This document shows positions 23,553-31,921 of a stretch of DNA of 32,297 bases, piece by piece. Positions within the stretch are counted from its first letter, which is position 1; each line of letters starts with the position of its first letter. The stretch is from assembly GCF_938045225.1 (NCBI RefSeq), contig NZ_CALINL010000008.1, positions 1 to 32,297 on the forward strand. The letters are read 5' to 3'. Under the pieces are notes generated by a model that made no database searches, had not been told where the DNA came from, and was given only the letters and a program-made list of their open reading frames with translations. Position numbers and translations under genes: made by a program. The DNA comes from an uncultured Campylobacter sp. Its GTDB lineage: Bacteria; Campylobacterota; Campylobacteria; Campylobacterales; Campylobacteraceae.

Positions 23553-23833
23553 GCGGCTAAAAATCCAACGCCCGCAGCGATAGCAATGCTTTTTATCGGA
23601 TCTTGTTTTATCGTGTCATTCACGCTTTCTATGCCGTCTTTGCCCTTTAGTCTTAGATCATCTATATATTTTTTAATTTCGTCGCTATTTAGTTGATCTA
23701 GGATTTTGTCTTTAGCAGATTCTGCGCGTTGTGTACCTGCGTCTTTAATGGACTTTACAATGTCTTTTAAGTCTGTTTTTAAAGAGTCGATATCTTTTTT
23801 TAAAGACTCCAAATTTATCTCTTGAGTAGCCAT
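23534..23833 (-). CDS. DUF883 (ElaB/YqjD) family membrane-anchored protein
   Basis: The 99-residue product has a long amphipathic helical N-terminal part (LESLKKDIDSLKTDLKDIVKSIKDAGTQRAESAKDKI), then DTIKQDPIKSIAIAAGVGFLAAWLIKK at the C-terminus, the typical single membrane helix of this family. E. coli YqjD and ElaB are tail-anchored proteins that bind ribosomes in stationary phase. That function is known for E. coli only. It is first of three overlapping genes and more AT-rich than its neighbours. Confidence 0.8.
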   Translation of the reverse strand: MATQEINLESLKKDIDSLKTDLKDIVKSIKDAGTQRAESAKDKILDQLNSDEIKKYIDDLRLKGKDGIESVNDTIKQDPIKSIAIAAGVGFLAAWLIKK

Positions 23834-23931
23834 TTTTGTTCCTTTTTTGTTATTTTGGAGCTAAAGCTCGTGAGAAGAATTTTATTATTTATTGATTAAT
23901 ACTCGCTAAACAGATTGCTTCTTAGACTTAA

Positions 23932-23937
23932 TTTATA
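23932..23937 (-). promoter_or_regulatory. candidate -10 of the yqjD-like operon
   Basis: TATAAA on the minus strand, about 100 bases upstream of the yqjD-like gene and divergent from the panC promoter. The long AT-rich leader makes other positions possible. Confidence 0.3.
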
Positions 23938-23951
23938 CCTTTAGTTTTTTT

Positions 23952-23960
23952 TGATATAAT
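23952..23960 (+). promoter_or_regulatory. extended -10 promoter of panC-rimO-tilS
   Basis: TGATATAAT, a perfect extended -10, 38 bases upstream of the panC ATG, preceded by a T-rich tract as is common for campylobacter sigma-70 promoters. A second TATAAT at 23978-23983 is too close to the ribosome-binding site to be the main promoter. Confidence 0.65.
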
Positions 23961-23998
23961 CTTTAGTCTTATATTTCTATAATTTTAAAGAAGAGAAA

Positions 23999-24820
23999 AT
24001 GCAAATTTTAAGAACAGTAGAACAGCTGCGAGATTTTGTCGCGGCAAATCCCGAAAATATCGGCTTCGTACCCACTATGGGCGCGCTTCACGACGGACAC
24101 GCTAGCCTCATAGAAAAGTGCGTAGCAGAGAACAAAACCGCGATCGTTTCGACCTTCGTAAACCCGGCGCAGTTTTTAGCCGGCGAGGACTTTGAAGATT
24201 ATCCGAAAAACGAACAAAACGACGCTAAAATTTGCGAGGAGCTGGGCGTGCACGCGATGTTTGCGCCTGAGGCTAGGGAGCTATATTTTGATACCGAGCC
24301 GCTAATCAGCGCGCCTGAAAATTTAGCAAGCGTGCTTGAGGGCAAGACTCGCCCTGGACACTTTGACGGCGTGCTTCGCGTGCTAAACAAGCTCTTTAAT
24401 CTAACAAACGCAAAGCGCGTCTATATGGGCAAAAAGGACGCGCAACAGCTGCTCATCGTGCGTAATTTCGTAAAGACCTGTTTTTTAAATTTAGAGATCG
24501 TGCCTTGCGAGATCGTTCGCGCGCGCGACGGACTGGCGCTTAGCTCGCGAAACGCCTACCTAGACGAGGGGCAAAAGCTAGAGGCGCTTAAGCTTTCGCA
24601 TTCGCTTAAAAAAGCCTCAAATTTGATCGCGGCAGGCGAACTAAACGCACAAACGATAAAAGGCGAGATGCTGCAAACCCTAGAACCGCTAAACGTCGAC
24701 TACGTCGCGATCGTGGATAGAAATTTAAACGAAATCTCGCTAATAGAGCCGAGCAACACCATCATCCTAGTCGCCGCGTATGTCGGCAAAACGCGCCTGA
24801 TTGACAATCTGTGGATATAA
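23999..24820 (+). CDS. panC: pantothenate synthetase (pantoate-beta-alanine ligase)
   Basis: Joins pantoate and beta-alanine with ATP to make pantothenate, the coenzyme A precursor. The nucleotide-binding block is VPTMGALHDGHASL with HDGH at residues 31-34, followed by VSTFVNPAQFLAGEDFEDYP, then RVYMGKKDAQQLLIVRNFV and RARDGLALSSRNAYL. The 273-residue length is normal. AAGAGA precedes the ATG. It is followed after one base by rimO. Confidence 0.96.
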   Translation: MQILRTVEQLRDFVAANPENIGFVPTMGALHDGHASLIEKCVAENKTAIVSTFVNPAQFLAGEDFEDYPKNEQNDAKICEELGVHAMFAPEARELYFDTEPLISAPENLASVLEGKTRPGHFDGVLRVLNKLFNLTNAKRVYMGKKDAQQLLIVRNFVKTCFLNLEIVPCEIVRARDGLALSSRNAYLDEGQKLEALKLSHSLKKASNLIAAGELNAQTIKGEMLQTLEPLNVDYVAIVDRNLNEISLIEPSNTIILVAAYVGKTRLIDNLWI

Positions 24821-24821
24821 G

Positions 24822-26129
24822 ATGGGTAAACTTCACTTAGTATCCTTAGGCTGTAACAAAAATCTTGTGGATTCTGAAATCATGCTCGGACGCCTCTCAA
24901 ACTACGAGATCACGCCAGATGTCGCTTCTGCTGACGTCATCATCGTAAACACCTGCGGCTTTATAAACTCGGCAAAAGAAGAGAGTATCCGCGCGATCCT
25001 GGATATGCACGAAGCGCGTAAAAAAGACTCCCTGCTTGTAGTCACTGGCTGCCTCATGCAGCGATACCGCGAGGAGCTGATGAAGGAGCTACCCGAGGTT
25101 GATCTATTTACCGGCGTCGGAGACTACGACAAGATCGATGAGATCATCCTAAAAAAGCAAAATTTATTTAGCCCTGATACCTACCTGCAAGCAAGCGAAG
25201 AGCGCGTGATAACGGGTTCAAACTACCACGCCTACATCAAAATTTCGGAAGGCTGTAATCAAAAATGTAGCTTCTGCGCGATCCCGACATTTAAGGGCAA
25301 GCTAAAATCCCGCGCGCTGGAAAACATCGTAGACGAGGTGCAAAAGCTCGTAAAAAAGGGCTACTACGACTTTAGCTTCCTCTCGCAGGACAGCAGCTCG
25401 TATATGCGCGATCACGCGGTTAGCGACGGGCTCATCTCTCTCATCGACGCGGTCGAAAACATCGAGGGCGTCAAAACCGCGCGCATACTTTATCTTTATC
25501 CTAGTACGACCTCAAACGCGCTAATTGAGCGCATCATCGCCTCGCCCGTGTTTGCGAACTACTTTGACATGCCGATCCAACACTCAAGCGAGAAAATGCT
25601 AAAAATCATGAGGCGCGGAAGCAGTGCGGCACGGATCAAAGAGCTTTTAAATTTGATGAAAAGCGCGCCTGACGCGTTTTTACGAACGGGCGTCATCGTC
25701 GGACACCCGGGCGAGGGCGAAGCGGAATTCGACGAGCTTTGCGAGTTTTTACAGGAGTTTAAATTTGACCGCGTTTCGGCGTTTGCCTACTCGAAAGAAG
25801 AGAACACGCTCTCGTATGAGATGGAGCAGGTGCCCGCCAAAATCATCTCAAAGCGTCTAAGTAAAATAGAAAAGATCACTCGCGCCGCGATCGAAGCGAG
25901 CTTTGCGCAGGAGCTAGGGCAAAAATTTATCGTCTCGCTCGAGGGCGAAAGCAGCGAAGGCGAGATGTTTTACGCTGCGAAAAAGGCGCTCTGGGATAAG
26001 GACATCGACGGCGAAATTTTGATCAACGAAAGCGACGTGGAGCAGCTAGAAACCGGCGGTCGCTACTGGTGCGAGATCACGCAGGTAGCGGGCAGCCAGG
26101 CGCTGGGCAAGATCACGGCAAAGGCCTAA
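24822..26129 (+). CDS. rimO: ribosomal protein S12 methylthiotransferase
   Basis: Radical-SAM enzyme that adds a methylthio group to an Asp of ribosomal protein S12. The N-terminal UPF0004 domain has Cys11 (SLGCNKNLVDSE), Cys45 (NTCGFI) and a third Cys in VTGCLMQR, which bind the auxiliary cluster. The SAM cluster motif CNQKCSFC lies near residues 145-152, and a C-terminal TRAM region completes the 435-residue protein. LVSLGCNKNLVDSE and SEGCNQKCSFCAIP distinguish RimO from MiaB, whose gene is also in this window. I start it at ATG 24822, one base after the panC stop, rather than at the in-frame TTG within panC. Confidence 0.95.
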   Translation: MGKLHLVSLGCNKNLVDSEIMLGRLSNYEITPDVASADVIIVNTCGFINSAKEESIRAILDMHEARKKDSLLVVTGCLMQRYREELMKELPEVDLFTGVGDYDKIDEIILKKQNLFSPDTYLQASEERVITGSNYHAYIKISEGCNQKCSFCAIPTFKGKLKSRALENIVDEVQKLVKKGYYDFSFLSQDSSSYMRDHAVSDGLISLIDAVENIEGVKTARILYLYPSTTSNALIERIIASPVFANYFDMPIQHSSEKMLKIMRRGSSAARIKELLNLMKSAPDAFLRTGVIVGHPGEGEAEFDELCEFLQEFKFDRVSAFAYSKEENTLSYEMEQVPAKIISKRLSKIEKITRAAIEASFAQELGQKFIVSLEGESSEGEMFYAAKKALWDKDIDGEILINESDVEQLETGGRYWCEITQVAGSQALGKITAKA

Positions 26130-26130
26130 A

Positions 26131-27117
26131 ATGCTAAGCGCGCCCGTTTTACATAAGCTAAAATCGGGGCGAAATTTACTTGCATTTTCGCACGGCGTCG
26201 ATAGCACGGCGCTTTTTTACCTTCTGGACGAGGCGGGCGTGAAATTTGACCTTGCGATCGTGGACTATAACATCCGCGCGCAGAGCAAGGACGAAGTCGC
26301 GTCGGCGCGGCAGCTTGCGACTAAATTTAACAAACAAATCTACGTAAAAAGCGTGCGACTGGGCGAGTCAAATTTTGAGCACGAGGCTCGTGCGGCTAGA
26401 TATGATTTTTTCGCCGAGATTTGCCGCGAGCAGGGATATGAAAATTTGATCTTAGCGCATCAGTTTGACGATAAATTCGAGTGGTTTTTGATGCAGCTTG
26501 GGCGCGGCGCGGGGCTTAGCGAGCTGCTTGGCATGCAGGAGCTTGAAGCTCGCGAGAAGTACGTGATCGCTCGTCCGCTTCTAGGCGTGCGAAAGTGCGA
26601 GCTGGAGCGGTTTTTGCGTGAGCAAAACCTAAAATACTTCACCGACGAGACGAATTTAACGGACCGGTTTAAACGAGGCTTTATTCGCGCTAAATTTAGC
26701 GAGCCGTTTTTAAACGAGTACTTTAGCGGCGTGAAAAAAAGCTTTGAGTTTTTGACGGCTGACGCGTTAAGCTTAACTCCCGAAATTTCTAATCCAGCGC
26801 CTAAAATTTATCTCGTAAAACGCGGCGCAAATGAGATTCGCGGCGCGGATCAGGCGTGCAAGCGGCTAGGGCTCGTACTAAGCTCGGCGCAGCGAAACGA
26901 ATGCTCTCGCTGCCTAGAAAAGGGCGCTCGCTGCGTGCTAGGCGGCAAGGTTGCCGTGGGTGCGGGCAAATATTTTATTTTCGTAACGCCATATATCAAA
27001 GCGGCTATGGAAAAGAAATTTAAAGAAGCGTGCAGGCAGCTCGCCATCCCGCCGATAAACCGCGGATTTTTATTTTCCGCGGGCGCGGATCTGTCTAAAT
27101 TTAAAGAGTTTTTGTAG
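26131..27117 (+). CDS. tilS: tRNA(Ile)-lysidine synthetase
   Basis: Puts lysine on C34 of the CAU-anticodon isoleucine tRNA, so that it reads AUA. The PP-loop is SHGVDS at residues 20-25 in the place of the usual SGGxDS. VDYNIRAQSKDEVASARQLA, ARAARYDFFAEIC and LILAHQFDDKFEWFLMQLGRGAGLSELLGM are the N-type PP-loop domain blocks. The length of 328 fits the shorter epsilonproteobacterial form, with a reduced C-terminal part. It starts one base after rimO, so the operon is panC-rimO-tilS. Confidence 0.92.
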   Translation: MLSAPVLHKLKSGRNLLAFSHGVDSTALFYLLDEAGVKFDLAIVDYNIRAQSKDEVASARQLATKFNKQIYVKSVRLGESNFEHEARAARYDFFAEICREQGYENLILAHQFDDKFEWFLMQLGRGAGLSELLGMQELEAREKYVIARPLLGVRKCELERFLREQNLKYFTDETNLTDRFKRGFIRAKFSEPFLNEYFSGVKKSFEFLTADALSLTPEISNPAPKIYLVKRGANEIRGADQACKRLGLVLSSAQRNECSRCLEKGARCVLGGKVAVGAGKYFIFVTPYIKAAMEKKFKEACRQLAIPPINRGFLFSAGADLSKFKEFL

Positions 27118-27451
27118 GCTTTGGCTTATAATCGCTACTAAAATGGCTAAAATTTAAGATCAAAAATAAAGCGAACTCGATTTTAAATGCGTTTTTCTTT
27201 GCCGCCTTTATACAAAAACTCGCGCATCAAAATCTAAATTTGCCATAAATTAGAACCTGATTGTAAACGAATCAAAAGAGTGATTAAATTTGGTGATTTG
27301 GTGCGATTAAATCTAGTCGAATTTGCGTACGCGTTTTTAAAATCGATCGTCGCAAGTTTTGTTAGCTCTAAAAGTTCTATTTTTATAGAGCATTTTTTAT
27401 CTTTATTTAAATTTTAAAGATTATACAAAAAGCCGAGATAAAAACTTTGAT
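27118..27451. other. 334-base gene-free stretch
   Basis: Convergent region between tilS (+) and the PilO-like gene (-). It has no credible reading frame. Two weak hairpins near its right end may be the terminators of the two operons; otherwise it is AT-rich with nothing recognisable. Confidence 0.6.
27365..27398 (+). terminator. possible terminator of panC-rimO-tilS
   Basis: A 6-bp stem (gctcta at 27365-27370, tagagc at 27386-27391) with a 15-base loop, followed by a run of six T. It is about 250 bases after tilS, so the assignment is uncertain. Confidence 0.35.
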
Positions 27452-27457
27452 TTATCT
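27426..27457 (-). terminator. possible terminator after the PilO-like gene
   Basis: On the minus strand, a 7-bp A/T stem (27451-27457 with 27436-27442) overlapping the stop codon and followed by cggctttttg. The stem is weak. Confidence 0.35.
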
Positions 27458-27979
27458 TAAGCTGTAAATTTTGACGCCAAAGGTTGCGTCGATCTTTTCG
27501 GTATCTTTGCGCATTTTGATCGGAAAGCCGATTTTGACGATATTTTCATAGCTTTGAAGCGCATCTATAAACTCATAAAATTTAGCAGGCGTTTTCATGG
27601 AGCCGGTTACGGTTAGTCCGTATACAGAGATTTCGCCGTTTTTTATAACCTCTTTTACTTCGCTTAGATTTACGTTTGAGAAATATTTTGATGCAAATTG
27701 AGTAAATTTATCCGCGTCAAATTTGTTTTCAAGCGCGTCTAACTGGGCTTTGTCGCTTTGTTTTATCTCGTCTAGGGCTTTTGATTTGGCGTCGTAGAGC
27801 CTTTGTGTTTGTGCGCTTGCGGCTATTTGCATGCGGCTTTCGTATTTGACCTGCTTGTACTCTTTGATACTAGGCACTAAAAATACAAATATCATCATTA
27901 AGCAGGCGACTATGAAAACAAGTACATAGATGAGCAGTTTTGTAATGTCGATATTTTGTAGGCTTCTATCTTTACTCAT
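27452..27979 (-). CDS. PilO-like inner-membrane protein
   Basis: The 175-residue product has a short cytoplasmic start, one membrane helix (about residues 15-36, LIYVLVFIVACLMMIFVFLV), a coiled-coil stretch (about 37-90), and a periplasmic domain with KFYEFIDALQSYENIVKIGFPIKM, like the ferredoxin-fold end of PilO (type IV pilus assembly) and GspM. Assignment rests on topology, these motifs and its place after PilN- and PilM-like genes. PilO stabilises PilN in the pilus or secretion platform. It overlaps the PilN-like gene by eight bases. Confidence 0.65.
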   Translation of the reverse strand: MSKDRSLQNIDITKLLIYVLVFIVACLMMIFVFLVPSIKEYKQVKYESRMQIAASAQTQRLYDAKSKALDEIKQSDKAQLDALENKFDADKFTQFASKYFSNVNLSEVKEVIKNGEISVYGLTVTGSMKTPAKFYEFIDALQSYENIVKIGFPIKMRKDTEKIDATFGVKIYSLR

Positions 27980-28496
27980 TTTTACCTTCTAAGCTGTCGG
28001 TTTTGTTTGTGCTAATGAAGTTTAGCCAGCCGCTATCTAACTGATAAAAAGAGGTATTTGACGTGCTAAAAATCGACTTTAACGGCGTTGCGAGCAGCAT
28101 GTTATAAACGTCGCGGCTAGGCGTAGTGCCTTTTATGACTAGCGAGTTTTTGTCCATCGATATCTCGTGTAGCGTAATGCTTGAAGGCACTAGATCTAGC
28201 AGATTACGTACGCTTTGCTTTAAGACGGCGTTTGAAGCCGCGATCTCGTTTGCGTTATCTCTTCTTTGCTTTAAAAGCGCAGTTAGCTCGTCGATTTGCT
28301 TGATCTGACCTTGTGTTTGCTCTTGTTTTTGTTTTAAGACTTGTGTTTGGTTTCGTAGTGAATTGCTTTTTAACTCGACAAAGAAATTCGCCGCAGCAAA
28401 AAGCAACACGATTATAGCTATAAAAAGTAGCCAAATTTTACTAAAAAGGTTAAAAATCGGTTTTCTCTGAGGTTTTATAAAGCTATAACTAGTCAT
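27972..28496 (-). CDS. PilN-like inner-membrane protein
   Basis: The 174-residue product has a basic cytoplasmic N-terminus, one membrane helix (about residues 23-42), a Gln-rich coiled coil (residues about 50-90) and a periplasmic domain with LLDLVPSSITLHEISMDKNSLVIKGTTPSRDVYNMLLATP, the PilN/fimbrial-assembly consensus. A standard PilN binds the cytoplasmic PilM through an INLLP-type peptide; no such peptide is plain here. It overlaps both neighbours by eight bases. Confidence 0.7.
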   Translation of the reverse strand: MTSYSFIKPQRKPIFNLFSKIWLLFIAIIVLLFAAANFFVELKSNSLRNQTQVLKQKQEQTQGQIKQIDELTALLKQRRDNANEIAASNAVLKQSVRNLLDLVPSSITLHEISMDKNSLVIKGTTPSRDVYNMLLATPLKSIFSTSNTSFYQLDSGWLNFISTNKTDSLEGKNE

Positions 28497-29490
28497 TTTC
28501 CAACTCTTTTTTCATTAGCTCGGTCATCGTTTTTAGCGTATCGACGGGATAAACGGTGGTCTTTACTAAGAGTTCGTTTTCTAGATAGTGTAAAAACGTA
28601 GCGCTCGTCCTCTCCGTAGCGTCAAATATCACGACGTTTTCGATAAAATCGCCCTCATAAAGCGGATTTGAATAAAATTCTTTAAGCGCCAGCGATATAT
28701 ACCGGTACATACTCATATCGCGCCCAAATATCGATACCGAGGCGGTTACATCGATGGATTCTGGCATATTTATATCGTAGTCGAGGTCGGCAAACTCCTC
28801 TTGGCTATCGCCGGTCTTTAACATATCGTCTAAATTTTCTAGACCGTCCATGTTGTTAAAGCTTTCGTCTACATTCGTGATAAAATCATCTATCTCGTCG
28901 CTGTTTTCTTTATCAAATTCGACGTTCTCGTCGCTGTCGTCCTCATCTAGCTTACAAACCGTGGCGTATTTTGCGCCGTTACCCGATGTAATGCAGATGG
29001 CGAAAATTTCTTTGCAGGCATAAATAAAAAGCGTTTTTGCGGTTGGTAAATTTAGTTTTTCGATCTCTTTTTGGATTAGTATAATAGGCGAGTAAAGCAC
29101 ATCAACGTCGATGTTGCCAAATTTACTCTCGGCGGCTTTAACGTCTGAAAGTTTTGCATAGATCAGCCAATTTTTAGCAGGATTTATGCAGGTTATCTCT
29201 TTTGTCTTTATGCCTAATTTTTCGAGATTTTCGGCATTTTTAGCTTCAAACGCTCCTTGTTCGAGCGCGTCGAAAAACAGCGAAATATAAACCCATTTAT
29301 ACTCTTTTTGTAGATTTTTTAGATACTCTTTTATTCTGTCTGAGATTTTGCCGGACTCATCTAGGTCAAATTCGTTTTTTATCGTTTTGATCGGAGTTGC
29401 ACCCTTGTATGCCTCGCCGTAAAATATGCATTTTTTAGACTGGATAACGGCGCTAAGATATAAAACGCTAAAAAAACGACGTATCAGCAA
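28489..29490 (-). CDS. divergent PilM-like protein
   Basis: The 333-residue product has no signal peptide or membrane helix. It lies just before PilN-like and PilO-like genes, where PilM is expected. An actin-like fold is possible from alternating strands and helices (VYISLFFDALEQGAF, LFIYACKEIFAICITSG, NVVIFDATERT). The nucleotide-binding motifs of PilM are not recognisable, and a very acidic insertion (about residues 180-235) interrupts the middle. The start is TTG, with AGGAGA six bases upstream, so the call of start is good. Similar to the second-gene-in-line hypothetical proteins next to miaB in C. jejuni, as I recall them. Confidence 0.55.
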   Translation of the reverse strand: MLIRRFFSVLYLSAVIQSKKCIFYGEAYKGATPIKTIKNEFDLDESGKISDRIKEYLKNLQKEYKWVYISLFFDALEQGAFEAKNAENLEKLGIKTKEITCINPAKNWLIYAKLSDVKAAESKFGNIDVDVLYSPIILIQKEIEKLNLPTAKTLFIYACKEIFAICITSGNGAKYATVCKLDEDDSDENVEFDKENSDEIDDFITNVDESFNNMDGLENLDDMLKTGDSQEEFADLDYDINMPESIDVTASVSIFGRDMSMYRYISLALKEFYSNPLYEGDFIENVVIFDATERTSATFLHYLENELLVKTTVYPVDTLKTMTELMKKELEND

Positions 29491-29546
29491 AGATTTCTCC
29501 TAAAAATTACGATGCGTTATAATACCCAAAAAGCCATAAAATAGAG

Positions 29547-29999
29547 TTAAAACAGCTCTTTTTGTAGGGTTAAAAATTTATCTTTTATTCGTTTTGCTTC
29601 TTCTTGCAGGTCCGAGTCCGTCAAATTTGACGGCTTAAGCTCTGCATAGTCGCTCACGGCGATGTCGCACATCATGCGAATTTTGTCTAAATTTACTTTG
29701 CTTACCTTGCCTGATTTGCTGATTTTTTGGATATTTTCTAGGTAGCCGTTTGAGCGAGCGATGTAGAGGGCGTATTTTTGCGAGATCTCGCTTTGCACCA
29801 TCACAGTGTGGGCTAGTTTGTTGTAAATGTCTTTATGGTAGGCTGATTTTGAGAGCTTATAGGCGGTTTCATAGTCGCCCATTTCGTAGTAAAATTTGGC
29901 TCCAAGCGCGTTTTTGTAAGACGGACTAAGCGTGACAAATGAGACAAAAATAGCCGCCAAAAGTGCTCCGATAATTAAAATAACGGTCTTTGAGCTCAT
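29547..29999 (-). CDS. small membrane-anchored protein of unknown function
   Basis: The 150-residue product starts with a signal anchor (about residues 5-24, VILIIGALLAAIFVSFVTLS) and then is entirely helical, with ALGAKFYYEMGDYETAYKLSKSAYHKDIYNKLAH resembling a single TPR-like pair. I recognise no catalytic motif. It overlaps the acyltransferase gene by four bases (ATGA) and stands 56 bases before the PilM-like gene. A scaffold role with the PilMNO-like proteins is possible but unproven. Confidence 0.7.
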   Translation of the reverse strand: MSSKTVILIIGALLAAIFVSFVTLSPSYKNALGAKFYYEMGDYETAYKLSKSAYHKDIYNKLAHTVMVQSEISQKYALYIARSNGYLENIQKISKSGKVSKVNLDKIRMMCDIAVSDYAELKPSNLTDSDLQEEAKRIKDKFLTLQKELF

Positions 30000-30628
30000 T
30001 TTTCCATCTCCTTTTTTATCTGCTCTCTTGCGCTTTCTAGCTCCATGCCTGTCACGCTAAAAGGCGGCGAGAGAGTATAAGAAATCTCGCTAAAAGGCTT
30101 TGGGATTATCATTTTATCCCAGCTTTTTAGCTGCCAAAATTTACTCGCTTCGTAGTTTAAAATTTGTATCGGCGCATTTTGCTTTTGCGCTATGACGACT
30201 GCTCCGTCGGCGACGCTGTGATAGGGGCCGCGCGGACCGTCTGGGGGGATGATGACGTCGGTGCCGCTTTTTAGCTCTCTAAAGCTTTGTGCGAGGGCCT
30301 TTACTGCGCCTTTTGAGCTACTGCCCCTGATCGCACCGATACCGAAAAACGAAATCACGCGCGCGATGATCTCACCGTCTTTGTGGTCGCTTATTATGAC
30401 TTTGGCGCGTCTTTGCGGATTTTGGCCGTTTTTCCACCAGTGCACGTAGGCAAAGCTCATCAGTGCAAGCCTGCCGTGCCAAAATAGCACGACGCAGGGC
30501 TCGTTTGTCAAATTTGTCTTAGAAAAGCTCTTTTTGCAGGTTAAAAATATAATCCAAATAAAAAAATAGATAATGCGCGGGGCTAAATTTATAAAAACGC
30601 TTCGTTTAAATTTAGCCCACAAGCTCAC
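29996..30628 (-). CDS. DUF374 / lysophospholipid-acyltransferase-like protein
   Basis: The 210-residue product has an N-terminal membrane helix (about residues 15-31), then the DUF374 motifs in order: VVLFWHGRLALM, IISDHKDGEIIARV, GIGAIRGSSSKGAVKAL and IIPPDGPRGPYH. These correspond to the catalytic HxxxxD-type (here DHKDG) and the substrate-binding blocks of glycerolipid acyltransferases. The acyl donor and acceptor are unknown; a role in lipid A or phospholipid acylation is inferred from the family. It overlaps miaB by 17 bases. Confidence 0.85.
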   Translation of the reverse strand: MSLWAKFKRSVFINLAPRIIYFFIWIIFLTCKKSFSKTNLTNEPCVVLFWHGRLALMSFAYVHWWKNGQNPQRRAKVIISDHKDGEIIARVISFFGIGAIRGSSSKGAVKALAQSFRELKSGTDVIIPPDGPRGPYHSVADGAVVIAQKQNAPIQILNYEASKFWQLKSWDKMIIPKPFSEISYTLSPPFSVTGMELESAREQIKKEMEK

Positions 30629-31913
30629 CGTAAAGCACCATTCTCTTTGGATCGTTCACGCGCACTTTTAGCGTTTTGCCTAGCAGCTCTTCGCTACCTG
30701 CGACTTGAACGAGGAAGTTGTTAAAGCTCCTGCCGGCGACGCCGCCGTTTGCGCGAAGCTCCTCGAAATATACGTCAAAAATTTTGTCTTTTTGCGCCGC
30801 GACGATTTCGTCTAAAATCTCGTTGTGGCGGCTTTGTAGGCGGGTTAGGCGAGCGCTTGCGACGGCTTCGTCGATTTGGTTTGTAAACTCCGCCGCCTTA
30901 GTCATCGGGCGAGGCGAATACTTAAAGCTAAAAATTTGCTCGAAGCGTACTTTTTCCAGCACATCCATCGTGTCCTCAAACTCCTCTTCGCTCTCGCCAG
31001 GAAACGCCACGATAATGTCGGTCGAAATGCTAACATCAGGACACATCGCGCGCAGTCTAGCGGCCCTGTCTAAGAACCACTCTTTGGTGTAGCCGCGCTT
31101 CATCTCGCGTAGGACTTTGGTGTTTCCGCTTTGAAGCGGCATGTGCATGGATTTGCAAATTTTGGGATTTTGGCTAAAGATTTCTAAAAATTTATCGTCC
31201 ATATGGAGCGGATGCGGGCTGGTAAATCGTATGCGCTCGACGCCCTCTATCTCGCTGATTTTTACGAGCAGGTCGCTAAAGTCGATCTTCTCGTGTGCGC
31301 CTGAAAATCTCTTGCCGTAGTTGTTTACGTTTTGCCCGAGCAAGAAAATTTCCTTCGCTCCGCCCTCGGCGGCTTTTTTTACTTCGCGTAGGATCAAATT
31401 TGCAGGGATCGAGATCTCGTCGCCTCTGGTGTGCGGAACGATGCAGTAGGTGCATTTTTTATCGCAGCCGATCGAGATATTTATGTGGCTTTTATACGGC
31501 GAGCCTCGAAATTCGCCGAATGCATACTCGCTCTCGTCGTGATTTATGTCGGTGCTGATAAATTTAGGCGTCTTAACGGCGGCTGAAATTTTGCTGACGT
31601 TTCGTGCACCGAGTACGAAATCCACGTAAGGCGCACGTTTAAAAATTTCGCTTCCCAGATGGCTTGCCGTGCAACCGCAAACGCCGATTTTAGCGCCCGC
31701 TTTTTTTACTTTTTCAAAGCCGCCGACCTCGCTAAAAAGCTTATGTACGGGCTTTTCGCGCACCGAGCAGGTGTTGATGAGGATGAGGTCGGCCTCGGAG
31801 ATATCGTCCGTTAAATCGTAATTTTCCTTTTCTTTTAGTTCGGCGACGATATGCTCGCTGTCGCGGACGTTCATAGCGCATCCTAGCGTTTGGATAAATA
31901 CCTTTTTGCTCAA
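30612..31913 (-). CDS. miaB: tRNA-2-methylthio-N6-dimethylallyladenosine synthase
   Basis: Radical-SAM enzyme that adds the 2-methylthio group to i6A37 of tRNAs reading UNN codons. The N-terminal cluster Cys residues are in TLGCAMNVRDSE (Cys12), NTCSVREKPVHKLFSEVG and CGCTASHLGSEIF. The SAM cluster is in ISIGCDKKCTYCIVPHTRGDEIS. A TRAM domain ends the 433-residue protein. NTCSVREKP is diagnostic for MiaB rather than RimO. It lies 8 bases after the HP0268-family gene. Confidence 0.96.
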   Translation of the reverse strand: MSKKVFIQTLGCAMNVRDSEHIVAELKEKENYDLTDDISEADLILINTCSVREKPVHKLFSEVGGFEKVKKAGAKIGVCGCTASHLGSEIFKRAPYVDFVLGARNVSKISAAVKTPKFISTDINHDESEYAFGEFRGSPYKSHINISIGCDKKCTYCIVPHTRGDEISIPANLILREVKKAAEGGAKEIFLLGQNVNNYGKRFSGAHEKIDFSDLLVKISEIEGVERIRFTSPHPLHMDDKFLEIFSQNPKICKSMHMPLQSGNTKVLREMKRGYTKEWFLDRAARLRAMCPDVSISTDIIVAFPGESEEEFEDTMDVLEKVRFEQIFSFKYSPRPMTKAAEFTNQIDEAVASARLTRLQSRHNEILDEIVAAQKDKIFDVYFEELRANGGVAGRSFNNFLVQVAGSEELLGKTLKVRVNDPKRMVLYGELVG

Positions 31914-31921
31914 AACTCGCC

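Noticed and set aside
24801..24821. Longer RimO start at an in-frame TTG within panC
   Set aside because: The ATG at 24822 gives the normal RimO N-terminus MGKLHLVSLGC.
30718..31558. Plus-strand open frames opposite miaB
   Set aside because: They are antisense to a well-supported gene and contain no family motifs.
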